Shown: positions 16,232-25,341 of the stretch, piece after piece
Layout: every line of letters begins with the position of its first letter
Numbering within the stretch: position 1 is the first letter of the stretch
Origin: Acidobacteria bacterium ADurb.Bin340
GTDB taxonomy: Bacteria; Acidobacteriota; Holophagae; Holophagales; Holophagaceae
Assembly: GCA_002068835.1 (NCBI GenBank)
Contig: MWBB01000007.1
Span: 1 to 32,332, forward strand
DNA: 32,332 nt
Reading direction: 5' to 3'
Notes under the pieces: generated by a model
The model's input: the letters and a program-made list of their open reading frames with translations, nothing else
What the model was told of the DNA's origin: nothing
Database searches by the model: none
Translations under genes and position numbers: made by a program

Positions 16232-17596
16232 CTAGACCTCGTCCGTGGTGCGCTCCAGCTCGCGGTAGCGGGCAAACTCCGCCTCGAAGTAGAGCGGCAC
16301 GATGGCAGTCGGGCCGTTGCGGTGCTTGGCGATGACCAGTTCGGCGCTTCGGTCCTCGGGCTCGCCTTCCACCACCGGGCGCATCTTGCGATGGATGAAC
16401 ATCACCATGTCGGCATCCTGCTCGATGGCGCCGGAATCGCGCAGGTCGGACAGCTGGGGCCGCCCGCCCTGGCGGTGCTCCACCTCGCGGTTCAGCTGGG
16501 AGAGCACCACCACCGGGATCCCGCGATCCTTCGCCAGCAGCTTGAAGCCGCGGCTGATCTCGCCGATGCGCACGGCCTCGCTCTGCTTGGCGCCGCGGCT
16601 GTCCGGCGGGCTGGACATGAGCTGGAGGTAGTCCACGATCAGCAGGTCCAGCCGCTGGTTGGCCTGGGAGAGGTGGCGATCCACCATGGCGGTGATCTCC
16701 CGCACCGTGATAGCCGCCTGGTCGTTGATGAAGATGGGGAGTTGCAGCAGCTCGTCCCGAGCCTGGAGCAGCTTGGCCTGCACCGCGTCATCGAAGGCCC
16801 CGGCCTGGACGGCTTTCATGTTGATGCTGGCCTTGGCCGCCAGGATGCGGGTGAACACTTCCTCCCGGCTCATTTCCAGGCTGAAGAAGGCCGCGTGGGC
16901 CCGCTGGGCGCTGTCCGCGGACCGCAACAGCCAGTTGAGGGCCAGGGCCGTCTTGCCGATGCCAGGCCGCGCCGCGAGGATGATGAGGTTGCCCGGCTGG
17001 AAACCCTGGGTGATGGCATCCAGCCGCGAGAAGCCCACCTTCAGGCCCGTGGTGCCCCGGCCCTCCAGGCGGTCCAGGAGCGCTTCCATGCTCTCCTGCG
17101 CCACCTGGCCCACGTGCTCCAACCCCTTGCGCTGCTGGCCCTGGGCCAGCCGGAAGAGGTCCTGGGCGGCCTGCTCCACCAGCTGGTCCGGCGGCAACTC
17201 CTGGGCAGAAGCCTGGCGGGCCAGGCCCGAGCCCAGCCGGATGAGCTGGCGCAGCTTGCGCTTGGAGGTCAGGATGTCCGCCAGCACCTGAGGACGCCCG
17301 ACCTCTTCGGCGGAAAGCAGCTCCACGAGCCCTGGATAGCCCCCCACCCGCCCCAGGTCGCCCGCCTGGGAGAGAGCATCCTTCAGGGTGAGGCTGTTGA
17401 CCTCCACCTGCCGTTCCAGCAGATCCCGCAGGGCCTTGAATACGGCCTGGTGGGCGGGGTGGACGAAATCCTCCTCCGTGATCTGGAACACGATCTCCGA
17501 AGCCACCACTTCTGCGCCCGGGGCGCAGCAGGTGGCCAGGAGCGCACGTTCGCTCTCCAGATCCTCAGGAAGGCTGTCGGCAGTCCATTCGGCCAA
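16232..17596 (-). CDS. dnaB: Replicative DNA helicase DnaB
   Basis: A 454-aa hexameric helicase that unwinds DNA at the replication fork. The N-terminal DnaB domain (about residues 9-105) precedes the RecA-like C-terminal domain. Walker A is AARPGIGKTAL (208-218), with Ile where most family members have a small residue-Met pair (PSMGKT or similar). LLIVDYLQLM is Walker B; VVVLSQLNREVEHR and SDLRDSGAIEQDAD are further signatures. The start appears to be TTG at 17596. The in-frame TGA that ends the upstream gene lies 15 bases before it, no ATG occurs until deep in the protein, and SLPEDLESERALL falls at the position expected for this family. No clear Shine-Dalgarno is seen, so translation may depend on reinitiation. 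recG follows after seven bases. Confidence 0.95.
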   Translation of the reverse strand: MAEWTADSLPEDLESERALLATCCAPGAEVVASEIVFQITEEDFVHPAHQAVFKALRDLLERQVEVNSLTLKDALSQAGDLGRVGGYPGLVELLSAEEVGRPQVLADILTSKRKLRQLIRLGSGLARQASAQELPPDQLVEQAAQDLFRLAQGQQRKGLEHVGQVAQESMEALLDRLEGRGTTGLKVGFSRLDAITQGFQPGNLIILAARPGIGKTALALNWLLRSADSAQRAHAAFFSLEMSREEVFTRILAAKASINMKAVQAGAFDDAVQAKLLQARDELLQLPIFINDQAAITVREITAMVDRHLSQANQRLDLLIVDYLQLMSSPPDSRGAKQSEAVRIGEISRGFKLLAKDRGIPVVVLSQLNREVEHRQGGRPQLSDLRDSGAIEQDADMVMFIHRKMRPVVEGEPEDRSAELVIAKHRNGPTAIVPLYFEAEFARYRELERTTDEV

Positions 17597-17611
17597 GGGC
17601 GGCCCCCGGGA

Positions 17612-20600
17612 TCAGAGCCCCGGAGGCGTGTAGCCCCCGCCGTTGGCATCGATGAAGACCGGGTTGGCCACGGCAATGGGGTAGATGCCCCGCATGAGCC
17701 GGTTCCAGTAGGACCCCGCCAGGTAGGCGCCGGCCTGGGTGAGCGGCACCCCGGCCTCCACCACCAGCACCGCATCCTGGGTGGTGCCCACGGGCAGGTT
17801 CACGGTGGTCGTCCGCACCCGGGCATCCGTGGCGGACACGGTGAAGGTGGCGGGGTTCAGGGTCTGCACCACCATGCCATTCACCACGAGGCGCACCTCC
17901 TCCACGGGCACCCAGTCGGAAGCCATGAGGGTGAGGGTCACGGACACGGACCCCGAAGACGCGGCCACCAGCCCGCCGGGCCCCGCGCTGGCGGAGCCAC
18001 CGGCCACCTGGACGCCCAGGAAGGGGCCCGTGGAGGCCACGGCGGCCCCGGACTTCAGGGCTTCCAGAAGGGCCGCGGTGTCCTCCTGGGTGAAGCCCGT
18101 GGCCTTCAGGTAGGTGCGGGCCAGCCCCACCGGGGTGTCCAGGGTGAAGTGGGCTGCCGAGAGGCCCAGAGCCTTGGTGAAGGCGGTGGGCGTCTGCTGG
18201 CGCAGGATCGCCAGCCAGTCGGCGCGTACCTGCTTGAATTCCTCGAACCAGGCGGTGGGATCCGCGGGATCGCAGCCTTCGCCCCGGAGCAGTTCGAGGG
18301 CATCGAACTGACCCTGGGTCAGGGAACCGGAGAAGGTTCCGGTGGCGTTCCACCACTCATTGGCACCGACTCCCAGGGCCACGTCGTGATCGAATGCCTG
18401 GCGGGTGAAAAGGCCCTCGGGCCCCCGGGGGCGATGCACCACGGTGAAGGAACCCTGGGCCTGGGCCTGGAAATCCGCCAAGGTCCAGCCTGCCGCATTC
18501 CGGGCGCCCGCGTTCCGCAAGGGCACCGGCGCGGGCACGAACAGCGCGGTCGCAGTGCCATGCTGGGCCAGATGGCTGCTCCGGCCGCTGATGACCCAAG
18601 GGCCATCCCCGATCTCCGCCCGCATGGCATCCGTGATGTCCGGGACCAGAAGCTCCGAACGGAAATCCTCGCGGAGACCTTCCGCATCCGGGTGCCGATC
18701 CGTTTCGGTCACCCCCACCACGCGAACGCCCTCGGCCAGGGCCGAAGCCAGTTTTTCGACGAGAAGGTGCCCACCGGTGGTCCCCAGGCTGGGACCCGGC
18801 AGATCGAAGGTGGTCCAACCTTCGGGAAGCGCCGCGGGAATCGCCAGGAACTCCCGCAGGAAGGTGTTCTGGTTGACCGCGGCCCGCACGCCCAGGGTTT
18901 CCAGATGGGCGAGGGGGCCCCGGGTCAGGCAGGCCTCGTAGTCGCCCATCGGCAGCCAGAAGGTGGGGTAGGAACGACCACTCATGGAAGCCGCGAACAA
19001 CTCGTTGCCGCCGGAGAATCCATAGACCGCGTAATTGCTGCTGCTGATCGCGGGGGCCTTGCTCACCGAACTGAAGGCCGAACCGAGGCTCCGCATCCGC
19101 TTGACGTGAGGGTCCGGGGTGCCCCCGAGGCCCAGAAGGGTCACGCGCCCGGGCTGGAGATCGCCGGTGGGCTTGCCCAGGCCGCGCACCACGAAGGCAT
19201 GCTGCTGGATCTTGGCGTCCACCATGCCGCCCGAGGGGCCCAGGATCTCGTCCCGCTCAGGGGTGAGCACTTCCAGCCCTGCGTTGTTGAAAATCTTTCC
19301 GTCCTCGATGACGATGGGGCCCGGCCGGGTTGGACGGGCTTCATTGAGGCGGTTCGCCAACTCCGTGAACAGGCGCTGCCCGAACGGTTCGTTGCGCAGA
19401 CTCACGCGGTAGGTGCCTTCCGGCAGCAGCAGGTCGAGCACCGGGTTGCTCGACTGGCCCATCATGGCGTTCGGAGCGTTGTCGACCGGTTCAAGCCATT
19501 CCGTGCGCTCATGCCGCCATCCTGCAGAGGTTTGACGCTCCACCCGGATCTCCGTCGGGTAGGGCCCCTGGCGAACCGCGCTGCCCGAAGTCTGGAGCAC
19601 CAGCCGACCGGTCTTGAACCCCCGGAGGTCGGCGCGGGCCTTGGCCATCTGCGCCATCACGCCCGTCGCCTGGTTCGGAAGGGTGCCGGACATGGAACTG
19701 CCGCCCACGACATAGAGACGGCGGCGATGGGTGAGGCTCGCCCCCGAAGCCAAAGCCGCCGTGGCCGGACTGCCTGCCACCAGCTTGCCGGGCACGCGGG
19801 GCCGAACTTCGGTCAGAACCGTCTGGGGGTCCGAACTCACCAGGAGCGCATCGCCATCCACGGGCAGCAGGCCCAGGCTGCAGTGGGCATCCTCGATGCT
19901 CCCGGAGGGTTCCACGCCCATGAACGCCACCATGGGCGCCTTGACGGCGGCATCGGGATCCCCGTAGGCCGTGCCGGGAATCTCCACGCCCCATCCGTTC
20001 AACAGGGCCCCGTTGGCATCCTCTGCAGCCGGCACATTGAAGCGGAATCCGGCCGTGCGCTGGGCGAGCAGGTCGCCCACGTTCCGGATGCCCACCGAGG
20101 CGCCGCCCGTGTTGCTGAGGGTGGTTTCCAGCAGGAAGAAGGGATCGTTCTTCCCCAGGGAGATGCTGTGGAGCACTTCCACCCCGATCACCCGGTCCTG
20201 GCTGTCCCAGGTGGCTCCGCTCACATGATGGTGGGGATCGTACACATGGCCCCGCATGTCGAGGCGGGCGCCTGAGGTGTTGCTGGAAGGCTCGAACCGG
20301 TCGAAGACCAGGACCACATCGGGATCCTGGTTCACCACCGGCGTCAGCCGTTCCAGCGTGTCCACGGGAACGGCCACGCGCCTGTAGCTCTGATCGAGGA
20401 TCACGGGGCCGACATCAAGGATGCTGCCGCCTGCGGGAGCGCCGGCCGCCGCAGGCAGGGCGGAACCAAAGCGGGTGCCGTCCACCGTCAGATTCAGGAA
20501 GTCGTTGCCCAGGAAGAAATCTCCAGGGGCGGCTTCGGCCTTGAGGCCGGGAACCCGGTCCCCGCCCACCTCAGGCACCTGCTGGGCCGTGACATCCCCC

Positions 20601-20734
20601 CGGGAGAGCCCGGTCGCCCGGTAGCACCCGGGGGCCAGCATCGCAGCGGCGATCACCGCAGCCAAAGCGGTCAATCCGCCCGCCCGGGGGGCACGGGGAG
20701 CGGAGGAATCATGCGCAGAAAGGTTCAAGGTCAT
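17612..20734 (-). CDS. CehA/McbA-like lipoprotein with degenerate PHP region
   Basis: A 1040-aa exported lipoprotein. A signal segment ends in the lipobox LAPGC with C37 as the lipid anchor. The long N-terminal half is beta-rich and unassigned. The C-terminal half resembles CehA/McbA metallohydrolases: GVTETDRH (674-681) looks like the second PHP motif, ASTGPFLGV, WVPVEEVRLVVNG and a final IAVANPVFIDANGGG match the family's C-terminal landmarks. Where PHP enzymes have DxHxH, this protein reads TFDLPGPS (642-649), so the first metal-binding histidines appear missing. It may therefore be a non-catalytic relative. It heads a tight run with dnaB (15 bases) and recG. Family link is by recalled motifs; activity is doubtful. 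The ATG at 20734 lacks an obvious well-spaced Shine-Dalgarno. Confidence 0.7.
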   Translation of the reverse strand: MTLNLSAHDSSAPRAPRAGGLTALAAVIAAAMLAPGCYRATGLSRGDVTAQQVPEVGGDRVPGLKAEAAPGDFFLGNDFLNLTVDGTRFGSALPAAAGAPAGGSILDVGPVILDQSYRRVAVPVDTLERLTPVVNQDPDVVLVFDRFEPSSNTSGARLDMRGHVYDPHHHVSGATWDSQDRVIGVEVLHSISLGKNDPFFLLETTLSNTGGASVGIRNVGDLLAQRTAGFRFNVPAAEDANGALLNGWGVEIPGTAYGDPDAAVKAPMVAFMGVEPSGSIEDAHCSLGLLPVDGDALLVSSDPQTVLTEVRPRVPGKLVAGSPATAALASGASLTHRRRLYVVGGSSMSGTLPNQATGVMAQMAKARADLRGFKTGRLVLQTSGSAVRQGPYPTEIRVERQTSAGWRHERTEWLEPVDNAPNAMMGQSSNPVLDLLLPEGTYRVSLRNEPFGQRLFTELANRLNEARPTRPGPIVIEDGKIFNNAGLEVLTPERDEILGPSGGMVDAKIQQHAFVVRGLGKPTGDLQPGRVTLLGLGGTPDPHVKRMRSLGSAFSSVSKAPAISSSNYAVYGFSGGNELFAASMSGRSYPTFWLPMGDYEACLTRGPLAHLETLGVRAAVNQNTFLREFLAIPAALPEGWTTFDLPGPSLGTTGGHLLVEKLASALAEGVRVVGVTETDRHPDAEGLREDFRSELLVPDITDAMRAEIGDGPWVISGRSSHLAQHGTATALFVPAPVPLRNAGARNAAGWTLADFQAQAQGSFTVVHRPRGPEGLFTRQAFDHDVALGVGANEWWNATGTFSGSLTQGQFDALELLRGEGCDPADPTAWFEEFKQVRADWLAILRQQTPTAFTKALGLSAAHFTLDTPVGLARTYLKATGFTQEDTAALLEALKSGAAVASTGPFLGVQVAGGSASAGPGGLVAASSGSVSVTLTLMASDWVPVEEVRLVVNGMVVQTLNPATFTVSATDARVRTTTVNLPVGTTQDAVLVVEAGVPLTQAGAYLAGSYWNRLMRGIYPIAVANPVFIDANGGGYTPPGL

Positions 20735-20773
20735 GCAGCAGCGCTCTCTTTGGGACCCGTAGGGGCAAGGGTC

Positions 20774-20779
20774 TATGCT
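20774..20779 (+). promoter_or_regulatory. -10-like box TATGCT before the SanA/YdcF-like gene
   Basis: GTCTATGCTAACCCACGATG: the hexamer ends only eight bases before the ATG at 20788, so the transcript would be leaderless or nearly so. It lies in a 53-bp divergent gap shared with the CehA-like lipoprotein gene. Confidence 0.4.
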
Positions 20780-20787
20780 AACCCACG

Positions 20788-21513
20788 ATGCGGATCGTGG
20801 CTTGGTTGAGACGGACGCCCCAGGGTTGGCGCCGGTTCGGGGTTGCCGTGGCGGCCTCCCTCACGGTGGATCTGCTCTGGACCTTCCTCTGGTTCCCTTC
20901 CCGCGTCCAGGACCGCATTCTCCCCTGGGATCAACTCCCCCCCTCCGGAGTGCCCGTGATCGTCCTGGGTGCAGGCGTGCTCCCGGACCGGGAACCGTCC
21001 CGGGTTCTCCAGGGACGCCTGGAACAGGCCCTGCGGCTTCAGCAGGCGGGCAAAGCACGGTGGTTCCTTGTTTCCGGAGACAACCGCTCTCTCTACTACA
21101 ACGAACCCCTGGCCATGCGCCGATGGCTCCAGCGGGCGGGCGTACCGCCAGCCTTCATCGTCAGCGACTATGCCGGTCGCCGCACCTACGACAGCCTGAA
21201 GCGCGCCCAGGCCATTTTCGGAGTCCGCCGGGCCGTGGTGGTCACTTCGGATTTCCACCTGCCCCGGGCGGTCTTCATTGCCCAGCACCTGGGTCTGGAG
21301 GTCCGGGGCGTGGCCGCCGACACGGAACGCAACGGATTCTGGGCCCGCCTGAGCTTCTGGAGCCGGGAATGGGCCGCCCGCCACAAGGCCCTGTTCGATA
21401 CCTGGTTCCCCCCCGACACCCTCCTGGGCCCCCGGGAACCCACCCCGGACGACTGGGCCCCGCCTCTCCGGGAAGGCGCAGGAGATGCTGCAAACGCGCA
21501 GAAGGATTCCTGA
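20788..21513 (+). CDS. SanA/YdcF (DUF218) family membrane protein
   Basis: A 241-aa protein with one N-terminal membrane segment (about residues 16-36) and a periplasmic DUF218 domain. Visible motifs are VIVLGAGV near 57, FLVSGDN near 93, YNEPLAMRRWL, DYAGRRTYDSLKRA near 127, and VVVTSDFHLPRA near 151. This is the SanA-like branch, linked in enterobacteria to envelope barrier function and vancomycin sensitivity; the biochemical activity of the family is poorly defined. The short proline-rich C-terminus is not conserved. The promoter-like box sits eight bases before the ATG. The hybrid histidine kinase follows after 66 bases on the same strand, and could be co-transcribed. Confidence 0.85.
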   Translation: MRIVAWLRRTPQGWRRFGVAVAASLTVDLLWTFLWFPSRVQDRILPWDQLPPSGVPVIVLGAGVLPDREPSRVLQGRLEQALRLQQAGKARWFLVSGDNRSLYYNEPLAMRRWLQRAGVPPAFIVSDYAGRRTYDSLKRAQAIFGVRRAVVVTSDFHLPRAVFIAQHLGLEVRGVAADTERNGFWARLSFWSREWAARHKALFDTWFPPDTLLGPREPTPDDWAPPLREGAGDAANAQKDS

Positions 21514-21579
21514 AACGGGAGAGGGGCAGGACTCCAGCCCTTGCCCACGGCCACCGATCACATTTCCATTGGAACCTGC

Positions 21580-24500
21580 ATGCCCCACCTCCGCACCTGG
21601 ACCACCCGCGCCCACCTGCTGCTGCTGGTCCTGGTGGCCGTGCTGCCAGCCCTGCTGCTCCTGCTGGGATCAGGACTGGAGCGCGAGAGGGACGCCAGCC
21701 GCCGGGCCACTTCCAGCCTTGCCTTCCAGGTCCAGGAAACCGCACGGGCCCAGGAGCAACTGGTGGACAGCGCCCACCAGGTCCTGGCCACCCTGGCCAC
21801 CCTCACGCGGATCCAGCAGCGGGAGGCCGACCGGTGCAAACCTCTGCTCAAGCGGCTCCATGCCCTGAACCCCCGCATCACGGTGCTGCTCGCCGCGGAC
21901 CCCCAGGGCCAGGTTTATGCCGCCAGCGTCGATGGCCCTCCGATCTCCATCGCCGACCGACGCTACTTCCAGCAGGCCCTCTGGAACCGCCGGCTGGCCT
22001 CCGGAGAATACGTCGTGGGGCGGCTCAGCATCCGCCCGGGCCTCCACCTGGCGCTCCCGGTCATCGACGCCGAAGGCCGGATCCAAGGCGTGGTCGTGGC
22101 CGGGCTCGATCTCTCCGGCCAAGGGGATGCCGGGTTCCGCCCGGAGCTCCCGGCCGGAATCCGCATGAGCCACCTGGACCGGAACGGCGTGGTGATCCAC
22201 GACCAGGGCCATGCGCCCTCCCGGGTTGGGCAGCCCACGGATTTCGAAGCCTTCCGCAGAATGACTGGCCCCCGGGTGGACGGGACCTTCGAAGCCAGGG
22301 ACGAGCAGGGAGGCAGGAGGATCGTGGCGTACCGCCAGATCCGGATCCCGGGCGAAGAGGATCCATGCCTGGTCCTGAGGATCGACCAGCTCAAGTCCGT
22401 GGCCCTGGGCCCGGCCCGGCGCATCCTGATCCGGGATCTGGCCCTGCTGGCCCTGGCCGCCGTGCTGGCGGGCGCGGTCGCCTGGTGGCAGGGCCATCGG
22501 ATCCTGACGGGCCCCCTCGCACGGCTCGCCGCCGCCGCGGATGGCATCGCCCAGGGCGAGCATCCTCCTTCCGGCCCGGGCCAGGGCGCCCGGGAAGTCC
22601 TCCGCCTGGAGCGATCGGTCCACGACATGGCCCGGGCCCTTTCGGAACAGGCGGAACGCTTCAGGGCCCAGGAAGAGCACCACCGGCTCGTGCTGGAGCG
22701 GGCCCCCTTCGGCATCCTCCGACTGGATGAGGAAGGGTGGCCCGTCGAGGCCAATCCCGCCCTGCTGCACATCCTGCGGATCGATGGAACACGCCTCCGG
22801 GAGGTGAACCTGGAGCAGATCCCCGGCACCCCGCAGCTCCGGGATGCGCTGGCCGCCGCCCAGGGAGGCGGGGCGGGCCTCCACGGCCGCATCTGCCTTG
22901 TGGAGGATGTGGCCGAGCGACGGGGCGCCGCCCGGGCCCTCCGGGAGCGGGAAGAACTGCTCGAGGCCTTCTTCGCCCAGTCCCTTGACGGCTTCTACAT
23001 CGCCCTGTGCGATGAGCCTGTTCGCTGGGACGCCACCGTCGACAAGGAGGCCGCCCTCAACTACATGATCGACCGCACCCGCATCACCCGCATCAACCGG
23101 GCGATGCTGGAGATGTACGGCCTGCCGGAACAGGAGATCGTGGGCCGACCCCTCCGCACCTTCCACGAGCACGATTTCGACCAGGCCGTGGAGGACTTCC
23201 GGAATCTCCTGGACCAGGGACGCCGGCATACCGAGACGGATGAACGGCGGGCCGATGGTTCCCAGGCGTGGTTCGAGGGCGACTACATCGTTCTGTACGA
23301 CGCGGAAGGCCGGGTCCGGGGCCATTTCGGGATCCAGCGCGACATCACCGAGCGCAAACGCTGGGAAGAAACCTTGCGCCTGGGCGAAGAGCGGGTTCGC
23401 ACCCTTTTCGACAGCCTGAACGACGCCATCTTCCTCCACGACCCCCATTCGGGCGCCATCCTCCAGGTGAACCGGCGGGCCGAGGAACTGTACGGCTACT
23501 CGGCCGAAGAGTTCCGGAACCTGGATGTGCAGGCGATGAGTTCCGGCGCCCCGCCCTACAGCCAGGCCGAGGTCTTGTCCTGGATGCGCCGGGCCACGGC
23601 CGAGGGGCCCCAGCTCTTCGAGTGGCGGGCCAAGGACCGTACGGGCCGCATCTTCTGGGTGGAAGTGAGCATGCGCCCCGTGGTGCTGGAGGGCGAAGCC
23701 CGCCTGCTGGTCACGGCCCGGGACATCACTGAGCGCAAACGCACCGAAGCCCAGCTTCTGGAGCGGGAGCAGCTCTTCCGCCTGCTGTTCGACCGATCTC
23801 CGGATCCCAACCTGCTGCTGGACGGCCACCATTTCATGGATTGCAATCCCGCAACGGTGGCCTTTCTGAGGGCCGAGAACCGGTCCCAGATCCTGGGGAC
23901 CCATCCCTGGGATCTGTCCCCGGAGCATCAACCGGACGGTCGACGCTCCCAGGAAAAGGCCGCAGACATGATCGCCCGGGCCCACCGGAAAGGCAGCCAG
24001 CGCTTCGAATGGGTGCATCACCGGTTCGACGGGACCGAGGTTCCCGTGGAAGTGCTGCTCACCGCCATCCCGTGGCAGGGCAAATGGATCCTGCACACCG
24101 CCTTCCGGGACCTCACCGAGCGCCGCCAGGCCGAAGAGGCCCGCCGCGCCCTGGAAGCCCAGGTGCTCCAGAGCCAGAAGCTGGAAAGCCTCGGCGTCCT
24201 GGCCGGTGGCATCGCCCACGACTTCAACAACCTGCTGGCAGCCATCCTGGGCAACCTCAATCTGGCCCAGACCTCCCTGGAGGAAGGCACCCCAGCCGCA
24301 GGCTACCTGGCCTCCGCCGAGCGCACCGTCCTGAAGGCCTCGGACCTCACCAAGCAGATGCTGGCCTACAGCGGACGGGGCCGATTCATGGTGAAGCGTC
24401 TGGACCTGAACCACCTGGTGACGGACATGGCCAACCTTCTCCAGGTTTCCATCCCCAAGAAGGTGATCCTGGAATCACGATTGGCTCCAGACCTTCCCGC

Positions 24501-25341
24501 CCTGGAAGGCGATGCCGCCCAGCTCCAGCAGGTGGTCCTCAATCTGGTCACCAATGCCGCGGAAGCCATCGGCGATGCGACGGGCCGAATCATCCTGTCC
24601 ACGGCAACCCTGCATCTGGAGGCCCCGGATCTCGCAGCCCTGGCCCCGCCCCAGGATCTTCCGGCAGGAAGCTACCTCCGGCTGGAAGTCGCTGACGACG
24701 GCTGCGGCATCCCCCCGGAGGTCCAGGCCCGGATCTTCGATCCCTTCTTCACCACCAAGCGGACGGGCCGGGGGCTTGGCCTTTCGGCCATGCAGGGCAT
24801 CCTCAAGGCCCACCGCGGAGGCGTGGCCCTGCAAAGCACTCCGGGCCAGGGCTCCACGTTCCAGATCTACCTGCCCATCTGCGAAGGCCCTGCGGACCTT
24901 GAAACACCTCCCCAGGTCGAGCCCCTGGAATCCCCCACGGGGCGCGTCCTGCTGGTGGACGACGAACCGATGATCCTGGAGGCCGGCGCCGCCCTGCTGG
25001 AACGGCTTGGGTTCCAGGTCCACACGGCCCGCGACGGCCAGGAGGCCGTGGAGTTCCTGGAGGCCCACCCCGCCTCCCTGGATCTGGTGCTGATGGACCT
25101 CACCATGCCCCGCCTGGATGGACGGGAGGCCTTCCAGCGCCTTCGGGGGCTGGAACCGGATCTGCGGGTGATCCTCAGCAGCGGCTACGACGAAGGGGAT
25201 TCCCTCCGGGAGCTGTCGCAGCAAGGGCTCACGGGATTCCTGCAGAAACCCTACCGATTGAAGGAACTGTCCGCCGCCCTCCGGGCCGCCCTCAAGGCTC
25301 CCAGCCCGGACGGCGAAACCCCGCCCCCAGCCACAGCGTGA
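21580..25341 (+). CDS. Hybrid sensor histidine kinase (dCache, HAMP, multiple PAS, HATPase, receiver)
   Basis: A 1253-aa membrane sensor. TM1 (about 12-32) and TM2 (about 287-305) bracket a periplasmic Cache-type domain ([19 protein letters not shown]). A HAMP segment follows, then PAS-type domains at about 367-455, 457-600, 605-725 and 730-855; three PAS blocks end in [14 protein letters not shown]-type linkers. The phosphoacceptor is H880 in [11 protein letters not shown]. The ATPase domain has [18 protein letters not shown] and [13 protein letters not shown]-terminal receiver (about 1123-1245) has LLVDDEP, phosphorylatable D1173 in LVLMDLTMP, and the conserved K in LQKPYR. No output domain or neighbouring regulator is present. 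ATG 21580 is preferred over a TTG at 21541. Its last 50 bases overlap the convergent MFS gene. Confidence 0.93.
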   Translation: MPHLRTWTTRAHLLLLVLVAVLPALLLLLGSGLERERDASRRATSSLAFQVQETARAQEQLVDSAHQVLATLATLTRIQQREADRCKPLLKRLHALNPRITVLLAADPQGQVYAASVDGPPISIADRRYFQQALWNRRLASGEYVVGRLSIRPGLHLALPVIDAEGRIQGVVVAGLDLSGQGDAGFRPELPAGIRMSHLDRNGVVIHDQGHAPSRVGQPTDFEAFRRMTGPRVDGTFEARDEQGGRRIVAYRQIRIPGEEDPCLVLRIDQLKSVALGPARRILIRDLALLALAAVLAGAVAWWQGHRILTGPLARLAAAADGIAQGEHPPSGPGQGAREVLRLERSVHDMARALSEQAERFRAQEEHHRLVLERAPFGILRLDEEGWPVEANPALLHILRIDGTRLREVNLEQIPGTPQLRDALAAAQGGGAGLHGRICLVEDVAERRGAARALREREELLEAFFAQSLDGFYIALCDEPVRWDATVDKEAALNYMIDRTRITRINRAMLEMYGLPEQEIVGRPLRTFHEHDFDQAVEDFRNLLDQGRRHTETDERRADGSQAWFEGDYIVLYDAEGRVRGHFGIQRDITERKRWEETLRLGEERVRTLFDSLNDAIFLHDPHSGAILQVNRRAEELYGYSAEEFRNLDVQAMSSGAPPYSQAEVLSWMRRATAEGPQLFEWRAKDRTGRIFWVEVSMRPVVLEGEARLLVTARDITERKRTEAQLLEREQLFRLLFDRSPDPNLLLDGHHFMDCNPATVAFLRAENRSQILGTHPWDLSPEHQPDGRRSQEKAADMIARAHRKGSQRFEWVHHRFDGTEVPVEVLLTAIPWQGKWILHTAFRDLTERRQAEEARRALEAQVLQSQKLESLGVLAGGIAHDFNNLLAAILGNLNLAQTSLEEGTPAAGYLASAERTVLKASDLTKQMLAYSGRGRFMVKRLDLNHLVTDMANLLQVSIPKKVILESRLAPDLPALEGDAAQLQQVVLNLVTNAAEAIGDATGRIILSTATLHLEAPDLAALAPPQDLPAGSYLRLEVADDGCGIPPEVQARIFDPFFTTKRTGRGLGLSAMQGILKAHRGGVALQSTPGQGSTFQIYLPICEGPADLETPPQVEPLESPTGRVLLVDDEPMILEAGAALLERLGFQVHTARDGQEAVEFLEAHPASLDLVLMDLTMPRLDGREAFQRLRGLEPDLRVILSSGYDEGDSLRELSQQGLTGFLQKPYRLKELSAALRAALKAPSPDGETPPPATA

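Noticed and set aside
16193-20275. Very long open frame on the plus strand opposite dnaB, the start of recG and the lipoprotein gene
   Set aside because: It is full of Gly, His, Gln, Pro and Arg, has no recognisable domain, and lies antisense to conserved proteins. Long antisense frames are expected at this GC content.
21670-24414. Long minus-strand open frame opposite the hybrid kinase
   Set aside because: No domain, biased composition, and opposite intact PAS and kinase motifs.
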